DNA of 64,000 nt from an uncultured Spirochaetales bacterium (GTDB taxonomy: Bacteria > Spirochaetota > Spirochaetia > Sphaerochaetales > Sphaerochaetaceae): contig CASEKE010000004.1 of the NCBI GenBank assembly GCA_949288415.1, positions 1-64,000 on the forward strand, read 5' to 3'. The translations under genes and the position numbers were made by a program. Positions 8,638 through 17,025 of this stretch are shown here, in pieces. The notes under the pieces are model-generated. The model was not told the origin of the DNA, did not search any database, and worked only from the letters and a program-made list of their open reading frames with translations. Position 1 is the first letter of the stretch, and every line of letters begins with the position of its first letter.

Positions 8638-9328
8638 ATGGCCGGCGCCTCGAACCAATCCTCTGCTTCTCGAAAGAACTCTCGCTCTTGCCGACGGCCT
8701 GCGTAAAGCCGACCGGGCAAGTCTGAATGAGGCATTCGGATGTAGCGATCGCCTCTTTTCGGAAGCTATGCGTATGCTAAAAGGATTCGAACTTCCTGGC
8801 CGACAGCACTACCCTGCTCTTCTATCCTACGACGGAATACAGTACACGTACATGGCTGCCGACGTGTTCACCGACGCCGAATACCTCTATCTGGAAGACA
8901 GACTGAGGATAATTTCGGCTATGTACGGAATTCTCGGCCCGATGGACGCAGTGATGCCGTACAGGCTGGAGATGCAGACGATTCTTCCCGATCCGCTTCC
9001 GCGGACGCTCTACCGCTACTGGGGCGCTTCGATTGCGAAGGAGATGGAGGACGATCTTGTGATCGACCTTGCTTCCTCGGAATACTCGAAGGCGGTGCTT
9101 CCGCACCTTCCTTCCACCACTAAGGTCGTCAAGCCGGTATTTGCCGAAATAGTCGGCAACAGGCCGAAGGAAAAGGGAGTGTACGTCAAGATGGCACGCG
9201 GTGCCATGGTGCGGTTCCTTGCGGAGAACCGCATAGAAAAAGCCGAGGACATCAAGGCTTTCACCTTCCTCGGCTTCCGATACTCGAAGGAGCTTTCAAC
9301 CCCTTCACTTTTTCTCTTCGCAAGATAA
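8594..9328 (+). CDS. yaaA: YaaA family peroxide-stress protein (UPF0246)
   Basis: The 244 residues follow Escherichia coli YaaA along their length: MKMMISPAKKM start, LYGILGPMDAVMPYRLEM, YRYWG, IDLASSEYSKAV, KPVF and ARGAMVRFLAENRI. In E. coli YaaA lowers free iron and limits DNA damage during H2O2 stress and binds DNA; the role here is inferred from that. The ATG lies inside the 3' end of the MATE gene (44-base overlap). A second ATG two codons later is also possible. The 3' end overlaps the convergent second MATE gene by 24 bases. Confidence 0.93.
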   Translation: MKMMISPAKKMKRPEWPAPRTNPLLLERTLALADGLRKADRASLNEAFGCSDRLFSEAMRMLKGFELPGRQHYPALLSYDGIQYTYMAADVFTDAEYLYLEDRLRIISAMYGILGPMDAVMPYRLEMQTILPDPLPRTLYRYWGASIAKEMEDDLVIDLASSEYSKAVLPHLPSTTKVVKPVFAEIVGNRPKEKGVYVKMARGAMVRFLAENRIEKAEDIKAFTFLGFRYSKELSTPSLFLFAR

Positions 9329-10675
9329 CGGCATGATTTCCTTCCTGTATACCCTGAGGATGAAGACGGTAGTCAGCACGAAGCACACGAGCTCGGCGAA
9401 CGGGAAGGCAAGCCAGAGCGCATCGAGGCCGAACAGACGCGAAAGGATGTAGGCCGCCGGCAGAAGCACGATCAGCTGTCTCATGACCGAAACGATCAGA
9501 GAAAGCACTCCGTGCCCGAGCGCCTGGAATACCGACGAGCATATAACCGAATAGCCTGCAAGGAGGAAACTGAAACTCACTATCCTCAGCGCCACCGTTC
9601 CGATTGCGATCATGTGCTCGCTTGCATCGAAGATCGAAAGAAGGAGTTCCGGGAACAGCTGGAAGATCGCAAAGCCGATCAGCATGATCAGGAATGCATA
9701 TAGCACGCTCAGTTTTATGACCTTGACTATCCTGTCCGGCTTTCTTGCACCATAGTTGTACGCTATGATCGGCACCATGCCGTTGTTCAGTCCGAATACC
9801 GGCATGAACACGAAGCTCTGGAGCTTGAAATATACACCGAAGACTGCCGCTGCGGTACTCGTGAAACCCATCAGGATCTTGTTCATGCCGAACGTCATCA
9901 CGGAACCGACGCTCTGCATGATTATCGATGGCACTCCCACCGCATATATGCCCTTGATTATGAATGCGTCCGGCCTGAAGTGCCTGAAGTCATAGTGGAT
10001 CTCCTTGTTGACGGTGAAGTTGAATATGATCGCCAGCACTGCGGCGCATATCTGTCCTATCACTGTCGCGATGGCGGCTCCGGCGACCTCGAGTCGCGGG
10101 GCTCCGAAAAGTCCGAAGATGAAGACAGGATCGAGAACGATGTTTATTATCGCTCCTGTGGCCTGGGTTATCATGGTGTAGAACGTCCGCCCGGTGGACT
10201 GGAGAGTCCTTTCCGCCGCGAACTGGAAGAAAAGGCCGAAGGACATCAGAAGGCAGATGTACATGTAGCTCTCGCCGTACGCGATGATTTCCGCATCGTT
10301 CGTCTGCAGGCGGAAGAACGCGGAAGAGAACGCAAGACCGATGACTGCAAATACGATATAGCTGGCAAGGGCAAGGAACATACCGTTCATCGCCACCTTG
10401 TTTGCCTTCTCGAAATTCTTCTCTCCAAGACATTTCGAAAGCAGCGCATTCATACCGACGCCCGTTCCTCCCGCGACGCTTATCATCAGCGTCTGGATCG
10501 GGAATGCGAGCGAAACGGCAGTGAGCGCGTTTTCGCTGACCTTGGCGACGAATATGCTGTCGACCACGTTGTAAAGAGCCTGCACGAGCATACTGACTAT
10601 CATCGGGATGGACATAGTCACCAGAAGCTTGTTGACGGGCATGATGCCCATCTTGTTCTCCTTGACCTCGCTCAT
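9305..10675 (-). CDS. MATE family exporter (second copy)
   Basis: A 456-residue MATE exporter with about twelve membrane spans. Motifs are LVTMSIPMIVSMLVQALYNVVDSIFVAK at residues 17-44 (shown here by its start SIPMIVSMLVQALYN) and the second repeat GVPSIIMQSVGSVMTFGMNK. The open frame extends 49 codons upstream, but the ATG at 10675 is chosen. It overlaps the stop of the kinase-like gene by ATGA, follows GGGGAGGTC, and gives the usual MATE N-terminus. It is co-transcribed with the cytidylate-kinase-like gene behind a promoter divergent from marR, so it is probably an efflux gene under MarR control. Confidence 0.93.
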   Translation of the reverse strand: MSEVKENKMGIMPVNKLLVTMSIPMIVSMLVQALYNVVDSIFVAKVSENALTAVSLAFPIQTLMISVAGGTGVGMNALLSKCLGEKNFEKANKVAMNGMFLALASYIVFAVIGLAFSSAFFRLQTNDAEIIAYGESYMYICLLMSFGLFFQFAAERTLQSTGRTFYTMITQATGAIINIVLDPVFIFGLFGAPRLEVAGAAIATVIGQICAAVLAIIFNFTVNKEIHYDFRHFRPDAFIIKGIYAVGVPSIIMQSVGSVMTFGMNKILMGFTSTAAAVFGVYFKLQSFVFMPVFGLNNGMVPIIAYNYGARKPDRIVKVIKLSVLYAFLIMLIGFAIFQLFPELLLSIFDASEHMIAIGTVALRIVSFSFLLAGYSVICSSVFQALGHGVLSLIVSVMRQLIVLLPAAYILSRLFGLDALWLAFPFAELVCFVLTTVFILRVYRKEIMPLSCEEKK

Positions 10676-11262
10676 ACGACCTCCCCTAGATATGCCTTTA
10701 CTATCAGAGCCACGGTCTCGTCGATGCCTATGGAGCTGTCTATCATGAGCTGGTAGTTGGCCCTGTCGCCCCACTTTCGTCCTGCATAGTGCATGTAGTA
10801 CTGGGCTCTCTGTCTGTCGCACTTCTCGAGATACTTCACGGCATCCTTCTCGCCGGTCTCTCCGTATTCCTTGCTGGCACGGACAGCCTTTTCCTCCATC
10901 GGCGCATATATGAAAACATTGAGCACATCCTTCTCGTCCCTAAGGACATAGTCGCTACAGCGTCCCACTATCAGAGCAGGCTCCTTCCTGTAGACGTCCT
11001 TGATCAAATTCGACTGGAAGATGAAAAGCTGATCCTCCAGCGGAAGATTCCTGGACGAGAAAGACACGTTGTAGAAGAAACTGAATATCCGCTTCATGTC
11101 CGTTTCCTTGATATACGTCTCGCTCAGTCCGCTCTCCTTGGCAAGCATGCTTATCAGAAGCTTGTCGTAAAGCTTCAGGCCGAGCTTATCTGCGACCTTT
11201 TCGGCAATCGTCCGTCCTCCCGAGCCATGCTCCCTGGAGATGGTGATCGTTTTGTAGTTCAT
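10672..11262 (-). CDS. Cytidylate kinase-like P-loop protein
   Basis: A 196-residue protein of the cytidylate-kinase-like family (Pfam Cytidylate_kin2). It has ITISREHGSGGR as a P-loop variant, then IAEKVADKLGLKLYDK, VGRCSDYVLRD near residue 88, and a C-terminal LMIDSSIGIDETVALI. These proteins are widespread in anaerobes, often beside MATE or regulatory genes, and their substrate is not settled. True CMP kinase is usually longer and has a CMP-binding insert. It is the first gene of a two-gene transcript with the MATE exporter. Its 5' leader carries a 16-base inverted repeat (11290-11305). Confidence 0.82.
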   Translation of the reverse strand: MNYKTITISREHGSGGRTIAEKVADKLGLKLYDKLLISMLAKESGLSETYIKETDMKRIFSFFYNVSFSSRNLPLEDQLFIFQSNLIKDVYRKEPALIVGRCSDYVLRDEKDVLNVFIYAPMEEKAVRASKEYGETGEKDAVKYLEKCDRQRAQYYMHYAGRKWGDRANYQLMIDSSIGIDETVALIVKAYLGEVV

Positions 11263-11289
11263 TTGATTACCCCTGATTTTCCATTACTT

Positions 11290-11305
11290 GGTTTCAGATG
11301 AAACC
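11290..11305. promoter_or_regulatory. Inverted repeat, candidate MarR operator
   Basis: GGTTTCA-GA-TGAAACC, 7-bp perfect arms. It covers about +3 to +18 of the kinase-MATE transcript predicted from the -10 box at 11316-11321. Binding there would block that operon. That the neighbouring MarR protein binds it is inferred. Confidence 0.5.
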
Positions 11306-11315
11306 TGACATCCGG

Positions 11316-11344
11316 ATTATATTTCCATTTTCGGAATTCGTCCA
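11316..11344 (-). promoter_or_regulatory. Promoter of the kinase-like/MATE operon
   Basis: On the minus strand, TGGACG (-35), 17 bases, TATAAT (-10), facing away from marR. Confidence 0.7.
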
Positions 11345-11353
11345 TCGGCTCGG

Positions 11354-11382
11354 TGCACAAAGGTGTCCGAAGGGTATATAAT
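11354..11382 (+). promoter_or_regulatory. Promoter of marR, predicting a leaderless transcript
   Basis: TGCACA, 17 bases, consensus TATAAT. The hexamer ends 7 bases before the ATG at 11390, so transcription should begin at or next to the start codon. Confidence 0.7.
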
Positions 11383-11389
11383 CCCAGAT

Positions 11390-11809
11390 ATGACAAATTG
11401 CAACGATACGCTGAAGATGATAAGCATCCTCTACAGGAAGATGCAGATCATATTGAACGAACAGAACAAGGATATAGACGTCACAAGCGGGCTCGTACCG
11501 TTTCTTTTCGAAGTAAAAGACGGAGAGCCGCTTACGCAGAACGACATCGCGGCAAGGCTAGACATCGGGAAGAGCACCGTCGCAAAGAGCGTCGCGAAGC
11601 TGGAAGAGATGGGCTATCTTATCCGCAGCGGGAACGAGGATGACGGAAGAAGCATCATCGTCACCCTCTCCGAAAAGGGCCGCCAGGTCATTCCCGAGCT
11701 TGAAAAGGGAGGATACGGGACATACGAAAGGATGTTCGGATGCCTCACCGACATCGAAAGGACCCTGTTTATCGCGCTGCTGGAGAAGATAACGGCGAAC
11801 CTAGCGTGA
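11390..11809 (+). CDS. MarR family transcriptional regulator
   Basis: A 139-residue winged-helix regulator. The recognition region is LTQNDIAARLDIGKSTVAKS (about residues 52-71) and the wing GNEDDGRSIIVTLSEKG (about 82-98). MarR proteins bind palindromes as dimers and are released by small phenolic or drug-like ligands. An upstream GTG at 11363 would add nine residues, but it lies upstream of the -10 box and would not be transcribed from that promoter. The ATG at 11390 has no Shine-Dalgarno and is probably leaderless. The divergent kinase-like/MATE operon is the likely target. Confidence 0.88.
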   Translation: MTNCNDTLKMISILYRKMQIILNEQNKDIDVTSGLVPFLFEVKDGEPLTQNDIAARLDIGKSTVAKSVAKLEEMGYLIRSGNEDDGRSIIVTLSEKGRQVIPELEKGGYGTYERMFGCLTDIERTLFIALLEKITANLA

Positions 11810-13081
11810 TAAAAATGCTCTGAAAAGTGATAGCAGGTATCCGGGATCGTCCGATCCGGCAGTCTCGTACGGCGAGTGCATGGCAAGCTGCGCCATGCCG
11901 ACATCCGCAGTGCGCAGACCGACCTTCTGTGCGGAAAGATTGCCCAGCGTGCTTCCTCCGACAATGTCGCTGTTGTTGACGAATACTTGGAGAGGAATCC
12001 CGTTTTCCCGGCAGAGAGTTCTGACCAGGCTGCCCGAATCGGCATCCGTAGTGTACTTCTGGTTCGCGGAGTACTTCAGAAGCACTCCGCCGTTCATCCT
12101 TGGCTTGTTGACTATGTCGGTCGTCTCCGGGTAGTTCGGATGCAGGGCATGCCCGTTGTCCGCACTCATCATGAAGGACGAGGCGATCGTCATATAGCGC
12201 AGTTCCTCGTCGAAGGAAAGCGAAAAGAATATCCTATCGAGCGTGGTTCTCAGGAAATCCGAAAGAGCACCCTGCCTGGTGCCGCTGCCGGTCTCCTCGT
12301 TGTCGAACAGGGCCACGAGAGGGAAAGTCCGTCCCGTTTCCATGCCGACGATAGCCCTTAGAGCAGTGTATGCGCAGCCCAGATCGTCTATTTTCGGAGA
12401 GCTGAAGAATCTCTTTCCAAGTCCCCAGAAGCTTCCCTTCATCCTGTTGTACAGAAAGAGATCGCAGTCCACGATCTGTTCGGGATCGACTGCAAGCCTT
12501 TCGGCCACAAGCGAGACGAACCTGCCCTTCTCGACTCCCTCCGCAAAGATGGGCAGGAGCTCCTTCTGCACCTTGTATGCGATTCCCTCGTTGGCCTTTC
12601 TGTTCTGATGGATCGCAAGATTGACGATGCCGACAAGATCCTCGTCGAAATCCAGCAACCTCGCCTCGAGTCCGTTGCCGCATCGGACGATCACACGGCC
12701 GGCGATCGAAAGCGGCCTGTCGAACCATGGAGCCATGAGCATTCCTCCGTAGCCCTCGACATTGAGAGTCGTATAAAGGCCGGAGGACGTGACCTCGGGA
12801 TCCGGCTTTATCTTGAAAGACGGGCTATCCGTATGGGCGCTGACGATCGAAAAAGAATCGAAACCGCTTTCTGGAACTCTGAATGCGATCAGAGCAGTGC
12901 CGTTGCGGTCAATGAAATAGCTCCGTCCCTTTTCCAGGTTGAAGCGCCGTCTCTCGTCGAGCGCCGTGAAACCATCCGACTCGAGCATCTTTTCCATGTT
13001 GGAAACCACATGGAAAGGACTCGGACTTTTTTCTATGAAGGACATAAGGTCCTCTGCAATCTTCATGTTCTTGTCATCCAT
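11801..13081 (-). CDS. M18 family aminopeptidase
   Basis: A 426-residue zinc aminopeptidase that removes N-terminal, often acidic, residues from peptides in the cytoplasm. Metal-site motifs in order are SAHTDSP (His near residue 80), DDLGCAYTAL, DNEETGS (Glu near residue 258) and a late His-Pro (GHALHPNYPE). In-frame starts exist at 13120 (GTG), 13090 and 13081. The last has the best ribosome site (ATGGAAACC) and the usual N-terminus. It is the last gene after the peptide ABC operon, so it probably digests imported peptides. Its 3' end overlaps convergent marR by 9 bases. Confidence 0.92.
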   Translation of the reverse strand: MDDKNMKIAEDLMSFIEKSPSPFHVVSNMEKMLESDGFTALDERRRFNLEKGRSYFIDRNGTALIAFRVPESGFDSFSIVSAHTDSPSFKIKPDPEVTSSGLYTTLNVEGYGGMLMAPWFDRPLSIAGRVIVRCGNGLEARLLDFDEDLVGIVNLAIHQNRKANEGIAYKVQKELLPIFAEGVEKGRFVSLVAERLAVDPEQIVDCDLFLYNRMKGSFWGLGKRFFSSPKIDDLGCAYTALRAIVGMETGRTFPLVALFDNEETGSGTRQGALSDFLRTTLDRIFFSLSFDEELRYMTIASSFMMSADNGHALHPNYPETTDIVNKPRMNGGVLLKYSANQKYTTDADSGSLVRTLCRENGIPLQVFVNNSDIVGGSTLGNLSAQKVGLRTADVGMAQLAMHSPYETAGSDDPGYLLSLFRAFLSR

Positions 13082-13130
13082 GGTTTCCATTCTAGCCGCA
13101 TGGGATCGCGGATGCAACACGTGGGGTCAT

Positions 13131-13745
13131 TCACTCATCGATGGCAGGTATCTTTTCGATGTCGCAATCGAAGATCCGGCCCTGATCGGAGCAAATACGG
13201 AATATGTAGCCGCGTCCGTTGGGAACATCCAGCGTGAGAAAATCCTCCGCCGGACGGTTCTCGATGCTCATGATCATGCTTCTGATGAACCCAGCATGGC
13301 TTACTATCGTGGCAGAACCGAAACCTTCCCGCTCCATCTTGGCAAGAAAGGACGAGAGAGCGGCCATGCTCCTTTTCTCCAATTCAAAAAGCGTCTCCTC
13401 GTCCTCGATTCTTTCGCCCTTCACCCACCTGGCGAAGAAGGCTTCCATCTCCGTCGGCGAGAGCTTGATTCCATCCAGACAGCCGAAGCATACCTCCCTG
13501 AATTCCGGAAGGACGCCGGAAAGGTCATGTTCAGGAGAAAAAAGAAGGGAGAATGTGTCCCGGCATCGCACAAGATCGGAGCTGTAGTAGCGATCGGTGT
13601 CCAGAAAGCGATAAAGCCTGCGGATCCTTGCCAGATTTTCGATGCCACGTTTCGAAAGCCCGACATCGGTCCAGCCTGCAAGCACTCCGTTCTCGTTCGC
13701 CACGCTTATGCCATGACGCACGAACTGCAAAGTGAAATCGGGCAT
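13131..13745 (-). CDS. Histidine phosphatase family protein (phosphoglycerate-mutase-like)
   Basis: A 204-residue member of the histidine phosphatase superfamily. The phospho-His motif is VRHGISVANENG with LAGWTDVGLSKRG (residues 9-35). The second catalytic His lies in VSHAGFIRSMI (about residue 146). Relatives include CobC, PhoE and GpmB, so a phosphatase rather than a glycolytic mutase is likely; the substrate is unknown. The ATG follows GGAGGAG and overlaps the MBL gene's stop by one base. It sits inside the peptide-use operon. Confidence 0.88.
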   Translation of the reverse strand: MPDFTLQFVRHGISVANENGVLAGWTDVGLSKRGIENLARIRRLYRFLDTDRYYSSDLVRCRDTFSLLFSPEHDLSGVLPEFREVCFGCLDGIKLSPTEMEAFFARWVKGERIEDEETLFELEKRSMAALSSFLAKMEREGFGSATIVSHAGFIRSMIMSIENRPAEDFLTLDVPNGRGYIFRICSDQGRIFDCDIEKIPAIDE

Positions 13746-14473
13746 CAGAACTCCTCCAGAGGATGGGCGTATGCAACAGGTCCGTCATAGAATCCTGCGA
13801 CCTCGCCGATAAGGCTCTGCTCGTCGGCATAGGTCGGTGTATGGACGAGCACGAGCATCTTCGGAGCCGCAGCCGAAGCTAGGGCGGCGACATCCCGCGT
13901 ATTCATGTGTCCAATCGGACGGCCATCGTATTTTCTCTCCAGAGAACACTCCGCCAGCAGAAGATCTGCAGAGGAGGAGAACTCGACAAGGCCGTCGTCC
14001 AGGGCTCCGTCGGAGGTGTATACAAAACGTTTCCCTTCCCCTTCGATCATCACGGCATAGCACTCCATCGGATGGATTGTCCGATGGAAACGTATAGTGA
14101 ACGGTCCGATATGCAGCACCGAAGAACCGTCTATGGCTTCGACCGACGAGAATCCGGAATCAAGAACATCGGAACTTTTCACGCCCTCCGTGGTATAAAA
14201 GCGGAGCTTGCCGACGTTTCTTCCGAGATTTGTCGAGATAAGCCGGTCGTATATGGCTACCGAAGCATCGGCGATGTGGTCCGCATGGCCATGGGTCACT
14301 ATCACGTCGTCTACAAGATCGAAGGAAAAGAGTCCCTTGAGCGTCATCAGCACTCCTGATCCGATGTCTACGAGCACCTTTGTCTTTCCGTCGTCGCTTT
14401 CCACCAGGTATCCGCTCGTCGGCCTTCCTGCCGCCGGCGCTCCGCTGGCGGAGCCCAGAACTATGAGCTTCAA
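13745..14473 (-). CDS. MBL-fold metallo-hydrolase (RNase Z/PhnP-like)
   Basis: A 242-residue metallo-beta-lactamase-fold protein. The N-terminus MKLIVLGSASGAPAAGRPTS gives the typical first strand. The metal motif is VTHGHADHIAD (about residues 58-68), followed by a later HRTIHPME and YTSDGALDD. The layout resembles RNase Z and PhnP-type phosphodiesterases, but the RNase Z exosite insert is not evident. It starts with TTG, which overlaps the ATPase stop codon (TTGA) behind GGGGGAGG. Translational coupling to the peptide importer is clear; the functional link is not. Confidence 0.87.
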   Translation of the reverse strand: MKLIVLGSASGAPAAGRPTSGYLVESDDGKTKVLVDIGSGVLMTLKGLFSFDLVDDVIVTHGHADHIADASVAIYDRLISTNLGRNVGKLRFYTTEGVKSSDVLDSGFSSVEAIDGSSVLHIGPFTIRFHRTIHPMECYAVMIEGEGKRFVYTSDGALDDGLVEFSSSADLLLAECSLERKYDGRPIGHMNTRDVAALASAAAPKMLVLVHTPTYADEQSLIGEVAGFYDGPVAYAHPLEEF

Positions 14474-15255
14474 TTATTCTCCTCCCCCAGAACCAGACGT
14501 CTGGTATACTCCTCTCTCGGATCGAATATGACCTTGTCGACAGGGCCGCTCTCCACCACGTGCCCCTTGAGGAGCACCATCACGCTGTCGCTCATGTATC
14601 TTATCACTCCGATGTCGTGGCTGATGAATATGTACGACGTGCCATCCTCCATCTGTATCTTCTTCAGAAGATTCAGTATCTGTGCCTCGACCGACACATC
14701 GAGACTGGCGACGGCCTCGTCGCATATGACCACCCTCGGCGAAAGAAGCAGAGCGCGCGCTATCGCTATCCTCTGGCACTGCCCTCCCGAAAGCTCCGAA
14801 GGGTATTTAGAAAGCACTTCAGAACTCAGGCCCACCCTTTCGAGCATATGGAGGCTTCGTTCCGTCATCTCTTCTTCGTCCCTCAGGCCGAGCATCACAG
14901 ACATAGGCTCGAAGAGGACCTTGCGGATCGTGAAGAACGGGTTCATCGACTCCTTTGGATTCTGGAAGATGAACTGGACGTTCTTCCTGAAATCCTTCCA
15001 GTCGTCCCTGTCCAGACTCCTTATGTCGCGCCCTTCGTACAGCACGATTCCCGAAGACGGCCTCTGCAGATCGCCCAGAATCTCGCCCAGCGTGGATTTT
15101 CCGCTGCCGCTCTCGCCGACGATTCCGAGCGTCGTTCCTTCCTCGAGAAACAGCGACACATCGTCCAAGGCCCGGAACGTGCGGTTTCTCTCGAAAAGCC
15201 TGCTCCTCTTGCCGGGGAAATCCTTCACTATTCTTCTTCCCTCAAGAATCGGCAT
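14470..15255 (-). CDS. Oligopeptide/dipeptide ABC transporter ATP-binding protein (OppF/DppF type)
   Basis: A 261-residue cytoplasmic ATPase. Walker A is VGESGSGKST (about residue 50), the Q-loop is FIFQNPKESMNP, the signature is LSGGQCQRIAIARAL, Walker B is RVVICDEAVASLD, and the switch His follows (FISHDIG). It drives peptide import together with the OppD-type ATPase upstream. It lacks the long C-terminal oligopeptide extension, ending soon after the core fold. Its start overlaps the OppD-type gene by 14 bases. Confidence 0.94.
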   Translation of the reverse strand: MPILEGRRIVKDFPGKRSRLFERNRTFRALDDVSLFLEEGTTLGIVGESGSGKSTLGEILGDLQRPSSGIVLYEGRDIRSLDRDDWKDFRKNVQFIFQNPKESMNPFFTIRKVLFEPMSVMLGLRDEEEMTERSLHMLERVGLSSEVLSKYPSELSGGQCQRIAIARALLLSPRVVICDEAVASLDVSVEAQILNLLKKIQMEDGTSYIFISHDIGVIRYMSDSVMVLLKGHVVESGPVDKVIFDPREEYTRRLVLGEENN

Positions 15256-16210
15256 GGCTTTCCTCCCTGTACAGATTGCAAAGCACGCTGCGTCCGTCCA
15301 TGCAGATCCTCGACACGCTATTCACGCACTCGTCCATGCGATGCGGACACCTGTCGTAGAATATGCACCCCGGTCGATCCCTGTCCTCGTCCGGCACGAA
15401 CCCGGGAAGCTCCGGGAGCTTCTTCGTCCTGTCGTAGCAGAAATCAGGGACAAGCGAAAGGAGCGCCTTGGTGTACGGATGGAGCGGAGAAGAGAAGATG
15501 TCCTCTGTAGGCCCTTCCTCGACTATCGAACCGGCGTACATCACGATTATCCTGTCGCAGTATGTCCTCATGAACTCCAGGTCGTGGGACACGAGCAGGA
15601 TCGAGAACTCCGAGCGTTCCCCAAGGTCGAAGTAAAGTCTGGCAACCTGGCGCCTGACAATGGAATCGAGAGCGCTAGTCGGCTCGTCGGCTATTATCAG
15701 GCGAGCCGAGCACATCATTGCCATCGCGATATTGACGCGCTGCCGCATGCCGCCGGAAAGCTCGGCGGGATAGCTTTTCATCACTCTCTCGACATCGTCT
15801 ATCCCCGTGGAGGCAAGGAGCATGCGGGCCTTTTCCAGTGCCTTTGCCCGGGATGTCTTCTCATAGGTCATGTAGCCGTCTATCATCTGTTCGGAAATCC
15901 GTAGATACGGATGGAGGTAGTCGACTGTGTTCTGCGGGACGAACCCTATACGGGTGCCGCGGAGACGTCGCTTCTCGCTCCGTGACAGTCTGGACATGTC
16001 TATCCCGTCGATCTCGAGCTTTTCCCGACTCATCGAGACATCCGGGGGGAGAATGCCGAGCAGAGCCTTTATCGTCATGGTCTTGCCCGAACCGGACTCC
16101 CCGATTATTCCGACCGATTCCCTTTCGTGGATGACGAGCGAAATATCGTTTATGAGCACTCCCTTGCTATCCCGTACGCAGAGATGTTCAAGTCTAACCA
16201 CATCACTCAT
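15242..16210 (-). CDS. Oligopeptide/dipeptide ABC transporter ATP-binding protein (OppD/DppD type)
   Basis: A 322-residue ATPase with Walker A GESGSGKTMT, signature LSGGMRQRVNIAMAM, Walker B LIIADEPTSALD and switch LLVSHDLEF. The C-terminal extension carries the oligopeptide-type Cys cluster (GCIFYDRCPHRMDEC), which often holds an [Fe-S] cluster in OppD/DppD proteins. It pairs with the next ATPase to energise the two permeases. It overlaps the permease gene by 4 bases. Confidence 0.94.
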   Translation of the reverse strand: MSDVVRLEHLCVRDSKGVLINDISLVIHERESVGIIGESGSGKTMTIKALLGILPPDVSMSREKLEIDGIDMSRLSRSEKRRLRGTRIGFVPQNTVDYLHPYLRISEQMIDGYMTYEKTSRAKALEKARMLLASTGIDDVERVMKSYPAELSGGMRQRVNIAMAMMCSARLIIADEPTSALDSIVRRQVARLYFDLGERSEFSILLVSHDLEFMRTYCDRIIVMYAGSIVEEGPTEDIFSSPLHPYTKALLSLVPDFCYDRTKKLPELPGFVPDEDRDRPGCIFYDRCPHRMDECVNSVSRICMDGRSVLCNLYREESHADS

Positions 16211-17025
16211 CTCGACCCCCTTCTGACGAAATAGTCGTTGAGGCCGTCCCCGACGAGATTGAAGCCGAGAACCGCTACGAGAAGCACTGCTCCGGGAGCT
16301 ATCGCGATGTAGGGATAGGTGAGAACATACTGTCTGGCCTCCGAGAGCATCATGCCCCAGGATGCATTCGGCGGCTGTATGCCGAGCCCAAGAAACGAAA
16401 GTGAGCTTTCTGTGAGGATCGCGCTTCCGATCGCAGATGAAAGTTGGGTGATGAGACGGGCAAGAACGCCGGGAAGCATATGGGAGAAGATCATCCGGAA
16501 CCGTCCTACCCCGTAGCTTCGCGCAGCCTTCACGAAGAGCCTTGTGCGGTTTTCGAGTATCATCGAGTAGCTCAGCCTTGCGAAAGTCGGAATCATGAAC
16601 ACGGCTATAGCCAGCACGGCATTCATCACTCCCTTGCCGAAGACCGCACAGAGCATAAGGGCAAGCAGAATCCCGGGGAAAGCCATGAGACCGTCGATTA
16701 TCCTCATCAGGACGATCTGCACTCCCCTGGGACTCATTGCAGCGAGACTTCCGGTGGCAAGTCCGACGATGGCACCGGAGAACACGCTCAATATCCCTAC
16801 AAGAAGCGCCGAGCGGCTTGCGACCATGATGCGCGACAAAACGTCCCTGCCGAACTGGTCGGTTCCGAGCAGATGCTCCGCAGTAGGAAGCGAGAAACGG
16901 TTCGATATGTCCATAGCCTCGTAATCGTACGGAAGATATATGAAGCTCGCGACGCAGAGAAGAACGACGAAGGCCACGAGTACGAGACCGAGCTTCAATG
17001 ACAGATTCATGTCCTTTTTTCTCAT
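16207..17025 (-). CDS. Peptide ABC transporter permease (OppC/DppC type)
   Basis: A 272-residue inner-membrane permease. It has the OppC N-terminal helix, then HLLGTDQFGRDVLSRIM and the permease EAA-like loop (AARSYGVGRFRMIFSHMLPG), with six spans in total. The open frame extends 73 codons upstream, but the ATG at 17025 follows GAGGAGGACAG and overlaps the OppB-type stop by ATGA. It forms the channel with the OppB-type subunit. Confidence 0.94.
   Translation of the reverse strand: MRKKDMNLSLKLGLVLVAFVVLLCVASFIYLPYDYEAMDISNRFSLPTAEHLLGTDQFGRDVLSRIMVASRSALLVGILSVFSGAIVGLATGSLAAMSPRGVQIVLMRIIDGLMAFPGILLALMLCAVFGKGVMNAVLAIAVFMIPTFARLSYSMILENRTRLFVKAARSYGVGRFRMIFSHMLPGVLARLITQLSSAIGSAILTESSLSFLGLGIQPPNASWGMMLSEARQYVLTYPYIAIAPGAVLLVAVLGFNLVGDGLNDYFVRRGSR

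Noticed and set aside
7216-10675. The two MATE genes as a recent tandem duplication
   Set aside because: Their motifs, lengths and N-termini differ clearly and they lie in opposite orientation around yaaA, so they are distant paralogues.
10676-10822. Longer start for the second MATE protein
   Set aside because: The extension lies in the kinase-like gene, is not hydrophobic and lacks a ribosome site, while the ATG at 10675 has a good one.
11363-11389. GTG start adding nine residues to MarR
   Set aside because: It precedes the -10 box, so the promoter seen would not transcribe it.
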